Positions 1 to 5,530 of a stretch of 5,530 nucleotides of DNA are shown piece by piece. Position 1 is the first letter of the stretch, and each line of letters opens with the position of its first letter. Made by a program: the position numbers and the translations under genes. The notes under the pieces are model-generated. The model worked only from the letters and a program-made list of their open reading frames with translations, was not told where the DNA came from and searched no databases. Source of the DNA: Pseudomonadota bacterium (lineage in GTDB: Bacteria; Pseudomonadota; Gammaproteobacteria; Xanthomonadales; Rhodanobacteraceae); assembly GCA_025351555.1 (NCBI GenBank), contig JANXVS010000395.1, positions 1-5,530 on the forward strand, read 5' to 3'.

Positions 1-633
1 CTCCGACATCTTCGCCAGTTCGATTTCCTTTTCCTTCTCAATGAAGGCGACGGGTACGTCGGCGGCCTTGTTGTAGGTCGGATTCATCGCCGCCACGTGC
101 ATCGCTACGCCACGCGCGAAGTCGGCATTGCCGCCCTTGGCTTCGACGAGCACGCCGATGCGTCCGCCGTGCAGATAGGCGGCGACCTGGTTGGCGCTGT
201 CGATGCGCAGCATGCGCCGCACCTGGACGTTTTCGCCGACCTTGGCGACGATCGCGGCGCGGGCTTCCTCGATGGTTTCACCGGACGCCAGCTTGACTGC
301 CTTCAGCGCTTCAACGTCGTGCGCGCCGGAAGCAAGCGCCGCCTTGGCGACGGCTTCGGTGAAGCCGAGGAAATTGCTGTCCTTGGCGACGAAGTCAGTC
401 TCGGAATTGATCTCGACGAGCACCGCCTTGCTACCTTCTTGCGCCATCGCGATGCGGCCTTCCGCAGCAACGCGGCTGGCTTTCTTGTCGGCCTTGGCCA
501 GACCCTGCTTGCGCAGCCATTCGATCGATGTGTCGATGTTGCCCTGATTTTCGACGAGCGCTTTCTTGCACTCCATCATGCCGGCGCCGGAACGCTCGCG
601 CAGTTCCTTGACCATGCTTGCAGTGATTTCCAT
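1..633 (-). CDS. tsf: Elongation factor Ts, 3' end outside window
   Basis: EF-Ts is the nucleotide exchange factor that releases GDP from EF-Tu during translation in the cytoplasm. The visible part is 211 residues from the start codon; E. coli EF-Ts has about 283, so the last 70-80 residues (end of the core and C-terminal module) lie beyond the left edge. Seen: the N-terminal UBA-like helical domain (about 1-50, with [16 protein letters not shown] at 11-26), the family motif TDFVAKD at 79-85, and HGGRIGVLV at 155-163. Asp80 and Phe81 match the E. coli residues that disturb the Mg-GDP site of EF-Tu. The ATG at 633-631 is supported by AAGAGG (plus-strand positions 640-645) six bases upstream. 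The gene lies downstream of rpsB on the same strand, the usual rpsB-tsf order, but with a long, repeat-bearing spacer. A weak -35/-10-like pair (TTGAAA at 690-685, AATACC at 667-662, 17-base gap) could give tsf some transcription of its own; this is inference only. Confidence 0.97.
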   Translation of the reverse strand, partial: MEITASMVKELRERSGAGMMECKKALVENQGNIDTSIEWLRKQGLAKADKKASRVAAEGRIAMAQEGSKAVLVEINSETDFVAKDSNFLGFTEAVAKAALASGAHDVEALKAVKLASGETIEEARAAIVAKVGENVQVRRMLRIDSANQVAAYLHGGRIGVLVEAKGGNADFARGVAMHVAAMNPTYNKAADVPVAFIEKEKEIELAKMSE

Positions 634-694
634 GGTGAACCTCTTGCTTGGGAGACGCGCCGGTATTGCGTGCGCGTCGTTGAATTTCAAATGA

Positions 695-721
695 TCATGC
701 CGTTGGACGACAACGGCATGA
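695..721 (-). terminator. Perfect 11-bp hairpin between rpsB and tsf, possible attenuator
   Basis: Positions 695-705 and 711-721 are perfect reverse complements around a 5-base loop (706-710). Read on the minus strand (the rpsB-tsf transcript), the stem is followed by TCATTTG, a short and imperfect U-run. This could be a leaky intrinsic terminator that lowers tsf relative to rpsB, or an RNA-processing or stability stem. The U-run is too weak to call a strong terminator, and the plus-strand side has none that is better. Confidence 0.45.
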
Positions 722-739
722 CTGTATGTTTCTCAGCGT

Positions 740-817
740 CGTCATTTCCGCGCAAGCGGGAATCCATTTTGTTTTTCGCGAAGATCAAGATGGATCCCCG
801 CGTTCGCGGGGATGACG
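740..817. repeat. REP-like paired inverted repeat after rpsB
   Basis: Two 28-base arms (740-767 and 790-817) are inverted copies with 23 of 28 positions matching, separated by 22 bases that include an A/T-rich stretch. Each arm folds on its own: the right arm has a perfect 8-bp stem (794-801 with 806-813, loop GTTC), and the left arm has a similar stem with a GCAA loop and one wobble pair. The pattern 'GTCATTCCCGC...GCGGGAATCCA' facing its inverse is typical of dispersed REP/BIME-type elements in Xanthomonadales and of similar repeats in Neisseria. It begins 16 bases after the rpsB stop, a usual place for REP elements, where they can protect the upstream mRNA from 3' exonucleases. Dispersal in this genome cannot be seen from one copy. 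Confidence 0.7.
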
Positions 818-833
818 GCCGGAAAGCGCGTGC

Positions 834-1811
834 TTACTCGGCAGCAGGCTTGGCTTCGTCGGCGTTGACGGCAGCCGCCGGCTTGGCGTCGTCAGCCTTG
901 ACCTCGGCCTTCGCGTCGTCAGCCTTGACCTCGGGCTTGCGCACAGGCGCTGGCGCACGGCGCGCCGGCGCCGCCTTCTTCGCGGCGGGCCTGCGCGTGC
1001 CGGGTTTGTCGCGGCGATCGCCACGGTCACGGTCACGGTCGCGGTTGTCATGCGCCTTCTTGGGCATGGGATTGCCCTCCGCATCGGTTTCCACGAACTC
1101 GTCTTTCTGCGCCGCGGCAAATTGTGGTGCGGCGGCCTTGCCTTCAAGGATCGCATCGGCGGCGGCGTGTGCATACAATTGTACGGCGCGGATCGCATCG
1201 TCGTTGCCGGGAATGGCGTAGTCGACCAGGCTCGGATCGTAGTTGGTATCGACCACGGCGATCACCGGAATGCCGAGTTTCTTGGCTTCCTTGACGGCGA
1301 TGTCTTCATGGCCGATGTCGATGACGAACAATGCGTCCGGCAGGCCGTTCATGTTCTTGATGCCGCCGAGGGACTTGTCGAGTTTTTCCTTCTCGCGGAT
1401 CAGGCCCAGCACCTCGTGCTTGACCAGTTTCTCGAAGCTGCCGTCGGTGGACATGGCTTCGATTTCCTTCAAGCGCGTGATCGAGGCCTTGACCGTGCGG
1501 AAGTTGGTGAGCATGCCGCCGAGCCAGCGCGCAGCGACATAGGGCATGCCGCAACGGATCGCTTCTTCCTTCACCGAATCGCGCGCCGAGCGCTTGGTAC
1601 CTACGAACAGCACGCTGCCGCGCTTCTGCGCCAGGCCCGACAGGAAATTCATCGCGTCGGTGAACAGCGGCAGGGTTTTTTCCAGGTTGATGATGTGGAT
1701 CTTGCCGCGCGCGCCGAAGATGTACGGCGCCATGCGGGGATTCCAGTAACGGGTTTGATGACCAAAATGTACGCCGGCTTCGAGCATCTGGCGCATGGTG
1801 ACTTGAGGCAT
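834..1811 (-). CDS. rpsB: 30S ribosomal protein S2 with long C-terminal tail
   Basis: S2 is a late-assembling protein of the small ribosomal subunit, bound between head and body, and needed to recruit S1. The product is 325 residues; E. coli S2 has about 241. Residues 1-235 are a standard S2: the conserved [20 protein letters not shown] at 13-32, [14 protein letters not shown] at 33-46, [10 protein letters not shown] at 95-104, and [13 protein letters not shown] at 158-170 followed by the [10 protein letters not shown] strand. From about 245 the protein becomes a low-complexity tail: an Arg/Asp run at 257-268, Ala/Pro/Arg/Lys-rich stretches, then near-repeats of EVKADDAK. The ATG at 1811-1809 is chosen because GGAG (plus-strand 1818-1821) sits six bases upstream and the protein then begins [19 protein letters not shown] as in the family; a longer frame starting at 1910 adds 33 residues with no family match. 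Stop TAA is at 836-834. tsf follows on the same strand. The tail is disordered by composition, and its role is unknown. Confidence 0.97.
   Translation of the reverse strand: MPQVTMRQMLEAGVHFGHQTRYWNPRMAPYIFGARGKIHIINLEKTLPLFTDAMNFLSGLAQKRGSVLFVGTKRSARDSVKEEAIRCGMPYVAARWLGGMLTNFRTVKASITRLKEIEAMSTDGSFEKLVKHEVLGLIREKEKLDKSLGGIKNMNGLPDALFVIDIGHEDIAVKEAKKLGIPVIAVVDTNYDPSLVDYAIPGNDDAIRAVQLYAHAAADAILEGKAAAPQFAAAQKDEFVETDAEGNPMPKKAHDNRDRDRDRGDRRDKPGTRRPAAKKAAPARRAPAPVRKPEVKADDAKAEVKADDAKPAAAVNADEAKPAAE
886..939 (-). repeat. 27-bp tandem repeat inside the rpsB tail
   Basis: Two adjacent 27-base units (886-912 and 913-939) agree at 25 of 27 positions, with the first 22 bases identical. They encode the nine-residue repeats (A/P)EVKADDAK in the S2 tail; a third, degenerate copy ([10 protein letters not shown]) follows at protein level. 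The unit length is a multiple of three, so copy-number change would keep the frame. Confidence 0.8.
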
Positions 1812-2030
1812 GGGAAACTCCAAACTAATGAGCGGCCACGAGTTGATGGTGTGGCGACGCTCGGGGTTGAACCTCCACGTATCCAACGCTGGCGACCTTT
1901 TGCGAGGCACCCCGACAGCGGTATCGATACGTGTGCGGATTTGGGCAAAACGCCCGGGCGGACTTGGGTTTGGGTTCCCGAGTCCGCATTTCGTCTGCGG
2001 GCCGCCCCTTACGAAACGACCGCGCGAAAC
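1812..2030 (-). promoter_or_regulatory. Long structured rpsB 5' leader
   Basis: If transcription starts about seven bases after the TACAAT box, the rpsB mRNA has a leader of roughly 220 nt. It contains inverted repeats: 1989-1994 with 2011-2016 (TTTCGT/ACGAAA), 1958-1964 with 1981-1987 (GCGGACT/AGTCCGC, with an inner GGG/CCC), and 1943-1946 with 1952-1955 (GGGC/GCCC). No protein-coding frame of known family was recognised here. In E. coli and relatives S2 represses its own operon through the rpsB leader RNA, so a similar control is plausible. I could not match this sequence base by base to the published leader motif. Confidence 0.45.
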
Positions 2031-2038
2031 CGTAGAAT
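2009..2038 (+). promoter_or_regulatory. Possible map promoter
   Basis: A TAGAAT box (2033-2038) matches TATAAT at five of six positions. The only -35 candidate at a proper distance is TTACGA (2009-2014, 18-base gap), which is poor (three of six). Predicted start of transcription is near 2045, giving map a leader of about 70 nt that would open with the inverted repeat TTGTCC/GGACAA (2045-2050, 2061-2066). The box overlaps the opposite-facing rpsB -10. Confidence 0.35.
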
Positions 2039-2066
2039 TGTACCTTGTCCGTCATGTCGCGGACAA
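2037..2066 (-). promoter_or_regulatory. rpsB promoter, sigma70 type
   Basis: On the minus strand, TTGTCC (2066-2061; four of six to TTGACA) is followed after 18 bases by TACAAT (2042-2037; five of six to TATAAT). It lies in the divergent gap and points at rpsB. The -35 is one arm of a perfect 6-bp inverted repeat (2045-2050 with 2061-2066), so a dimeric regulator or only a leader hairpin for the opposite transcript is possible. Confidence 0.6.
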
Positions 2067-2116
2067 GTCAGGTGATACTCAGGGCAAGTGAAATCATGCG
2101 CAGTCAAGAGAAAAAC

Positions 2117-2845
2117 ATGTCCGTCAGCATCAAAACCCCCGATCAGATCGAGCAAATGCGTGTCGCTGGCCGCCTGGCCGCCGAAGTGCTCGAGCTGATC
2201 GTGCCCCACGTCAAACCCGGGGTGACTACCGAGGAACTCGATCAGATCTGCCACGATCACATCGTCGGCGTGCAGCAGGCAATCCCCGCCAATGTCGGCT
2301 ACAAGGGGTTTCCGAAGACGGTCTGCACATCGGTCAACAATGTGATCTGTCACGGCATTCCGAGCCATGCCAAGACGCTCAAGGACGGCTGGCATGGCGA
2401 CACCAGCCGCATGTACTACGTCGGCGAGCCATCCGTGCTGGCCAAACGCCTTTGCACGGTCACGTTCGAGGCGATGATGAAAGGCATCGAACAAGTTCGT
2501 CCCGGTGCGACGCTCGGCGATATCGGCCACGCCATCCAGCAGCATGTCGAGGCGCAGCGTTTTTCGGTGGTGCGCGAATACTGCGGCCACGGCATCGGCA
2601 CCATCTATCACGAAGATCCGCAGGTGCTGCACTACGGCCATCGCGGTGTCGGTCTGCGTCTGGAAAAGGGCATGACGTTCACTGTCGAGCCGATGGTCAA
2701 TGCCGGCAAACCGCAGACGCGCCTGTTGCCGGATGGCTGGACCGTGGTCACCCGCGATCACTCGCTGTCGGCGCAGTGGGAACACACCATTGCCGTGACC
2801 GATGACGGCTTTGAAATCCTGACGCCCTGGCCAAAAGCAGCCTGA
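2117..2845 (+). CDS. map: Type I methionine aminopeptidase with a 13-residue internal deletion
   Basis: MetAP removes the initiator methionine from nascent proteins in the cytoplasm and is normally essential. The 242-residue product aligns with E. coli MetAP (264 residues) over its length: MSVSIKTPDQIEQMRVAGRL at the start, CHGIP (His79), HGDTS, REYCGHGIG, MTFTVEPMVNAG and QWEHT. Metal ligands present are Asp95, His158, Glu191 and Glu222, which are E. coli Asp108, His171, Glu204 and Glu235, each shifted by 13; His165 matches E. coli His178. E. coli has KDG-DIVNIDVTVIKDG-FHGDTS, but here the text is KDG-WHGDTS (KDG codons at 2381-2389). The missing block holds Asp97, the first bidentate metal ligand. 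As written, the enzyme should be inactive or altered. The frame is intact before and after. The ATG at 2117 is chosen by family N-terminus and AAGAG (2106-2110) six bases upstream; in-frame ATGs at 2045 and 2096 add residues with no family match. No clear terminator follows. Confidence 0.95.
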   Translation: MSVSIKTPDQIEQMRVAGRLAAEVLELIVPHVKPGVTTEELDQICHDHIVGVQQAIPANVGYKGFPKTVCTSVNNVICHGIPSHAKTLKDGWHGDTSRMYYVGEPSVLAKRLCTVTFEAMMKGIEQVRPGATLGDIGHAIQQHVEAQRFSVVREYCGHGIGTIYHEDPQVLHYGHRGVGLRLEKGMTFTVEPMVNAGKPQTRLLPDGWTVVTRDHSLSAQWEHTIAVTDDGFEILTPWPKAA

Positions 2846-3023
2846 CCTCGCCAAGGCGCTTTCCCGACAGCGCAACAACCTGCTCGTCGCGATGTGTTCG
2901 CATTGGCGTTGCTCCCGCGTGGCATGTGACAATCGTACGCACGCACGGGGGCGTCAGCAGCATGCCGATGGGTCAGTTTCCACACGTAGCGCAAAAGATG
3001 ACGCCAGCGCAGCGGTGCCCCTT
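2846..3023. other. Spacer between map and the TPR gene
   Basis: No gene of known family is visible. A short GCGCT/AGCGC inverted repeat (2856-2860, 2869-2873) lacks a T-run, so it is not a convincing terminator. A weak promoter-like pair, TTGGCG (2903-2908) and an extended TGT-GACAAT (2925-2933) with a 19-base gap, could drive the next gene. An in-frame ATG at 2892 would extend that gene by 44 hydrophilic residues, so part of this spacer may be coding. Confidence 0.4.
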
Positions 3024-4892
3024 GTGAGCACCGCGTTCTTCGCCGAACTCAAACGCCGCAACGTCATCCGCATGGCGGGCCTGTATCTCGTCGGCGCGTG
3101 GCTGCTCACGCAGGTGACGAGCACGGTGCTGCCGATGTTCGATGCGCCGGCGTGGCTGCCGCGCAGCATCGTGATCCTGCTCGCGGTCGGATTCGTGCCG
3201 ATGCTGATCTTCAGCTGGGTGTTCGAGTTGACGCCGCAGGGAATCAAGCGCGATGCCGAAGTGAAGCCGGAGGAATCAATCGCGCCGCAGACCGCGCGGC
3301 GCATGGATCGCTTGATCATCCTCGTGCTGATTTGTGCACTTGTGTACTTCGGCTTCGACAAGTTCGTGCTCGCGCCGCGGCGTGAAGCGGCACAAGCGGT
3401 TGCCGCGGCGAATCAAGTCGCGACGCAGAGCGCGTCAGCGACGGCCGGCAGCAAATCCATCGCCGTCCTCCCGTTCGTGGATATGAGCCAAAGCCGGGAC
3501 CAGGAGTATTTCTCCGAAGGCATTGCCGAGGAGTTGCTGGATCACCTCGCTCAATTCACCGATCTTCGGGTGGCGGCGCGCACCTCGGCATTCCAGTTCA
3601 AGGGCAAGAACCTCGACGTCGCCGACATCGGCCGCCAGCTCAAGGTCGCGCACGTGCTCGAAGGCAGTGTGCGCAAGGATGGCGCGCGGCTGCGAATCAC
3701 CGCGCAGTTGATCGACTGCACGACTGGTTACCACCTGTGGTCGGAAACTTTCGACCGTGATGGCGCCGACGTGTTCAAGGTACAGGATGAGATATCGACC
3801 GCAATCGCTACTGCGCTCGAGGCCAAGCTATCCGGTCGCCCGGTGACCGTGGCGGCTAAACCCGTCGACCCAGCCGCCTACGACGACTACCTGCAAGGGC
3901 GCGCGTACTTCGCCAAGCGCGTCGGCGACAACTTGCAGCAGGCGGTCGCGGCCTTCGACCGCGCCATCGCTCGCGATCCGACCTACAGTCCAGCGTACTC
4001 GGGCCGCGCATTCGCGCTCGATATCGGCGATGGCTGGTCACCCTGGCTAAAACCCGCGGTCGCGTTTGCGCAGGCGCGCGCCTCGGTGGATGAGGCGCTG
4101 CGGCTCGACCCGAACAACGCCGAGGCCTATCTGGTGCGCGGCAGCCTGACCGCAACATCGTTCGGTGCCTTGCAGGGTCGCGCCGACTACGAGCACGCCT
4201 ACGCGCTCGCGCCGGGCAACGTCGACGTGCTCAACTTCTACGGTGACTTCCTCGAGACGGTCGGCGACTTGCGCGGCGCCGAACGCATGAAGAGTCAGGC
4301 GATGGCGCTCGATCCGCTGTTCTTCGTACACCCGATGAATCTGGCGGAGATCGTCGGCGCGCAAGGCCGCTTTGCGGAGGCGTTGGCCTTTGGCGACCGC
4401 GCGGTGGCGCTGGGTGGCGGGCAGTTTGGCGAGGAGCAGCGGTTCTGGGCCTTGCTGGCGCTGAAGCGTTTCGACGACGCCACGCGCTCGCAGGAACAGA
4501 CCTGCAAGCTGGCTGGCGTCGACAGCCGCGGTTGCGTGACCCAGCATGCGGCACTGCTCGCGGCAGCGGGTCAGGCGCCGGCGGCGCAGCAGCTTCTCGT
4601 CGGGTTTCAGAAACGTGTCGCGCGTACGAGCTACGCCAGAGGCCGGGGTCTCGCGATGGTGTATGCCAACTACGTCACGGACATCGCCGAGGCCACGGCG
4701 GCGCAGCGCGAGTCGCTGCAGAACCTTGATTGGCCAATAACGGAAGCGCTGTTGCTGGGGCCACGCGGCGCGCGTTTACCCGAGGAGATCAGCCAGGACC
4801 CGGCTTGGCTCGCCGTCTGGTCCGACCCAAAACTGCGCGAGGTGATGGAGCTGTATCGCGCCAACCTGGCCGCTTTCCGGAAAGACAACTGA
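3024..4892 (+). CDS. Membrane-anchored FlgO/TolB-N-like domain and TPR protein
   Basis: Function unknown; envelope-associated scaffold or sensor by architecture. From the GTG at 3024 the protein has 622 residues. Order: FAELKRRNVIRMAGLYLVGA membrane module with three hydrophobic segments (about 17-38, 47-68, 96-116); an Ala-rich linker; a FlgO-like/TolB N-terminal-like domain (about 145-270) with SIAVLPF, YFSEGIAEELL, RVAARTSAF, VLEGSVRKDG and LRITAQLID; then about five degenerate TPRs (285-465) and an unassigned C-terminal part. The same SIAVLPF module is found in proteins fused to adenylate cyclase, winged-helix or kinase domains; none of those is present here. Positive charge (KRRN before helix 1; KRD and ARRMDR between helices 2 and 3) suggests N-in and a periplasmic C-terminal part, where Cys494 and Cys504 could pair. 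The start is chosen because the downstream paralogue begins at the same point; an in-frame ATG at 2892 or GTG at 3015 is possible, and none has a good ribosome binding site. TGA at 4890-4892. Confidence 0.85.
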   Translation: MSTAFFAELKRRNVIRMAGLYLVGAWLLTQVTSTVLPMFDAPAWLPRSIVILLAVGFVPMLIFSWVFELTPQGIKRDAEVKPEESIAPQTARRMDRLIILVLICALVYFGFDKFVLAPRREAAQAVAAANQVATQSASATAGSKSIAVLPFVDMSQSRDQEYFSEGIAEELLDHLAQFTDLRVAARTSAFQFKGKNLDVADIGRQLKVAHVLEGSVRKDGARLRITAQLIDCTTGYHLWSETFDRDGADVFKVQDEISTAIATALEAKLSGRPVTVAAKPVDPAAYDDYLQGRAYFAKRVGDNLQQAVAAFDRAIARDPTYSPAYSGRAFALDIGDGWSPWLKPAVAFAQARASVDEALRLDPNNAEAYLVRGSLTATSFGALQGRADYEHAYALAPGNVDVLNFYGDFLETVGDLRGAERMKSQAMALDPLFFVHPMNLAEIVGAQGRFAEALAFGDRAVALGGGQFGEEQRFWALLALKRFDDATRSQEQTCKLAGVDSRGCVTQHAALLAAAGQAPAAQQLLVGFQKRVARTSYARGRGLAMVYANYVTDIAEATAAQRESLQNLDWPITEALLLGPRGARLPEEISQDPAWLAVWSDPKLREVMELYRANLAAFRKDN

Positions 4893-4907
4893 AATGTGGC
4901 TGATCTC

Positions 4908-5530
4908 ATGAGCATGTTCGCTGAACTCAAACGCCGCAACGTCATCCGCATGGCGGGTTTGTATCTCGTCGGCGCTTGGCTGTTGACGCAAGTCGCCAGC
5001 ACGGTGCTCCCGGCATTCGATGTACGGAGCTGGGTGCTACGCGCGCTGATCACCGTGTTGGCGCTTGGGTTTGTGCCGGCGCTGATCTTTTCCTGGGTGT
5101 TCGAGCTGACGCCACAAGGCTTGAAGCGCGATGCCGATGTGGCGGTCGGCGAATCGATCGCACCACAGACCGCGCGGCGTCTGGATCGCCTGATTATCGT
5201 TTTGCTCATTGCTGCGCTGGTTTACTTCGGCTTCGACAAGTTCGTTCTGGGACCCAGGCGCGAGGCGGCTCTGGTAGTGGCGACGAAGCAGTCGCTGGCA
5301 GCACCTGCCGTCGATGGCCAGTCGATTGCCGTGCTGCCGTTCGAAAGTCTTTCCGAAGACAAGTCGAACGCGTATTTCGCGGTCGGCATCCAGGACGAAA
5401 TCCTGACGCGGTTGGCCAAGGTCGGCGCGCTGAAAGTCATCTCGCGCACTTCGACAGCACATTTCGCGAGCACGCCGGAAAACCTGCCGGAGATCGCACG
5501 CCAGCTCGGCGTGGCGAACATCCTCGAAGG
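4908..5530 (+). CDS. Second membrane-anchored FlgO/TolB-N-like protein, 3' end outside window
   Basis: A paralogue of the preceding gene, visible for 207 complete codons. It begins MSMFAELKRRNVIRMAGLYL, has three hydrophobic segments (about 15-36, 45-66, 94-114), then a FlgO/TolB-N-like domain from about residue 138 (SIAVLPFESLSED, YFAVGIQDEIL, VISRTSTAHF, NILEG) that runs off the edge. This is the 'GIQDEILTRLAKVGALKVISRTS' variety of the domain, distinct from the 'GIAEELL...RVAARTSAF' variety next door. TPRs usually follow in this family, but are not in view. The ATG at 4908 is 15 bases after the upstream stop, so co-transcription and translational coupling are likely; ATG at 4914 is an alternative, and no good ribosome binding site is seen for either. 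Function unknown. Confidence 0.85.
   Translation, partial: MSMFAELKRRNVIRMAGLYLVGAWLLTQVASTVLPAFDVRSWVLRALITVLALGFVPALIFSWVFELTPQGLKRDADVAVGESIAPQTARRLDRLIIVLLIAALVYFGFDKFVLGPRREAALVVATKQSLAAPAVDGQSIAVLPFESLSEDKSNAYFAVGIQDEILTRLAKVGALKVISRTSTAHFASTPENLPEIARQLGVANILE

Noticed and set aside
740..817. CRISPR repeat or attachment site
   Set aside because: Only two inverted arms, with no regular direct repeats or spacers, no tRNA and no integrase nearby.
97..1221. Long plus-strand open frame opposite tsf and rpsB
   Set aside because: It runs antisense across two certain genes and their spacer, its translation resembles no family, and such frames are common opposite GC-rich genes.
1050..2075. Long plus-strand open frame opposite rpsB and through the divergent gap
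   Set aside because: Antisense shadow of rpsB; no family features, and it crosses the promoter region.
2381..2401. Frameshift as the explanation for the map gap
   Set aside because: The reading frame and family match continue without break on both sides, and the offset is exactly 13 residues, so this is an in-frame deletion rather than a frameshift.
2856..2873. Intrinsic terminator after map
   Set aside because: Only a 5-bp stem with an 8-base loop and no T-run after it.
2009..2932. 307-codon minus-strand open frame opposite map
   Set aside because: Antisense to a well-identified MetAP; it mirrors map codon structure and has no recognisable motifs or ribosome binding site.
4047..4547. Minus-strand open frames opposite the TPR gene
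   Set aside because: Low-complexity Arg/Ala-rich shadows of the TPR coding frame.
3024..4892. Adenylate cyclase annotation for the TPR gene
   Set aside because: The SIAVLPF/TPR region is often labelled this way through fusion proteins, but no class III cyclase domain is present here.

Overview
The window reads like a chromosomal segment of a GC-rich gammaproteobacterium, most likely in the Xanthomonadales (Lysobacterales/Rhodanobacteraceae neighbourhood). This rests on the divergent tsf-rpsB / map arrangement, the close match of the translation proteins to gammaproteobacterial forms, a REP-like inverted repeat of a kind common in that order, and the membrane-anchored FlgO-like/TPR genes. The lineage is inferred from remembered family sequences, not from a search.

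Left part, minus strand (1-1811): rpsB (ribosomal protein S2) is followed by tsf (elongation factor Ts), which runs off the left edge. The 200-base spacer holds a perfect 11-bp hairpin and a 78-bp paired REP-like repeat. The S2 protein carries an unusual ~80-residue charged, Ala/Lys-rich tail encoded partly by a 27-bp tandem repeat.

Middle (1812-2116): a divergent control region. A good promoter for rpsB faces left, and its -10 box overlaps a TATAAT-like box facing right towards map. The rpsB leader would be about 220 nt and contains several inverted repeats, which fits the known autoregulation of S2 in gammaproteobacteria.

map (2117-2845, plus strand) is a recognisable type I methionine aminopeptidase, but it has an in-frame gap of exactly 13 residues compared with E. 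coli MetAP. The gap removes the strand that carries the first metal-binding aspartate (E. coli Asp97). All other ligands are present, each displaced by exactly 13. This is the most striking observation in the window: an otherwise intact essential enzyme that looks catalytically crippled, unless a second map gene exists or the gap is an artefact.

Right part, plus strand (3024-5530): two tandem paralogues 15 bases apart, each with a three-helix membrane module, then a FlgO/TolB-N-like domain, then (in the complete first copy) TPR-like repeats. The second copy is cut by the window edge. The membrane modules are about 80 percent identical, but the following domains only about 45 percent. Their function is unknown; they look like envelope-associated scaffold or sensor proteins.
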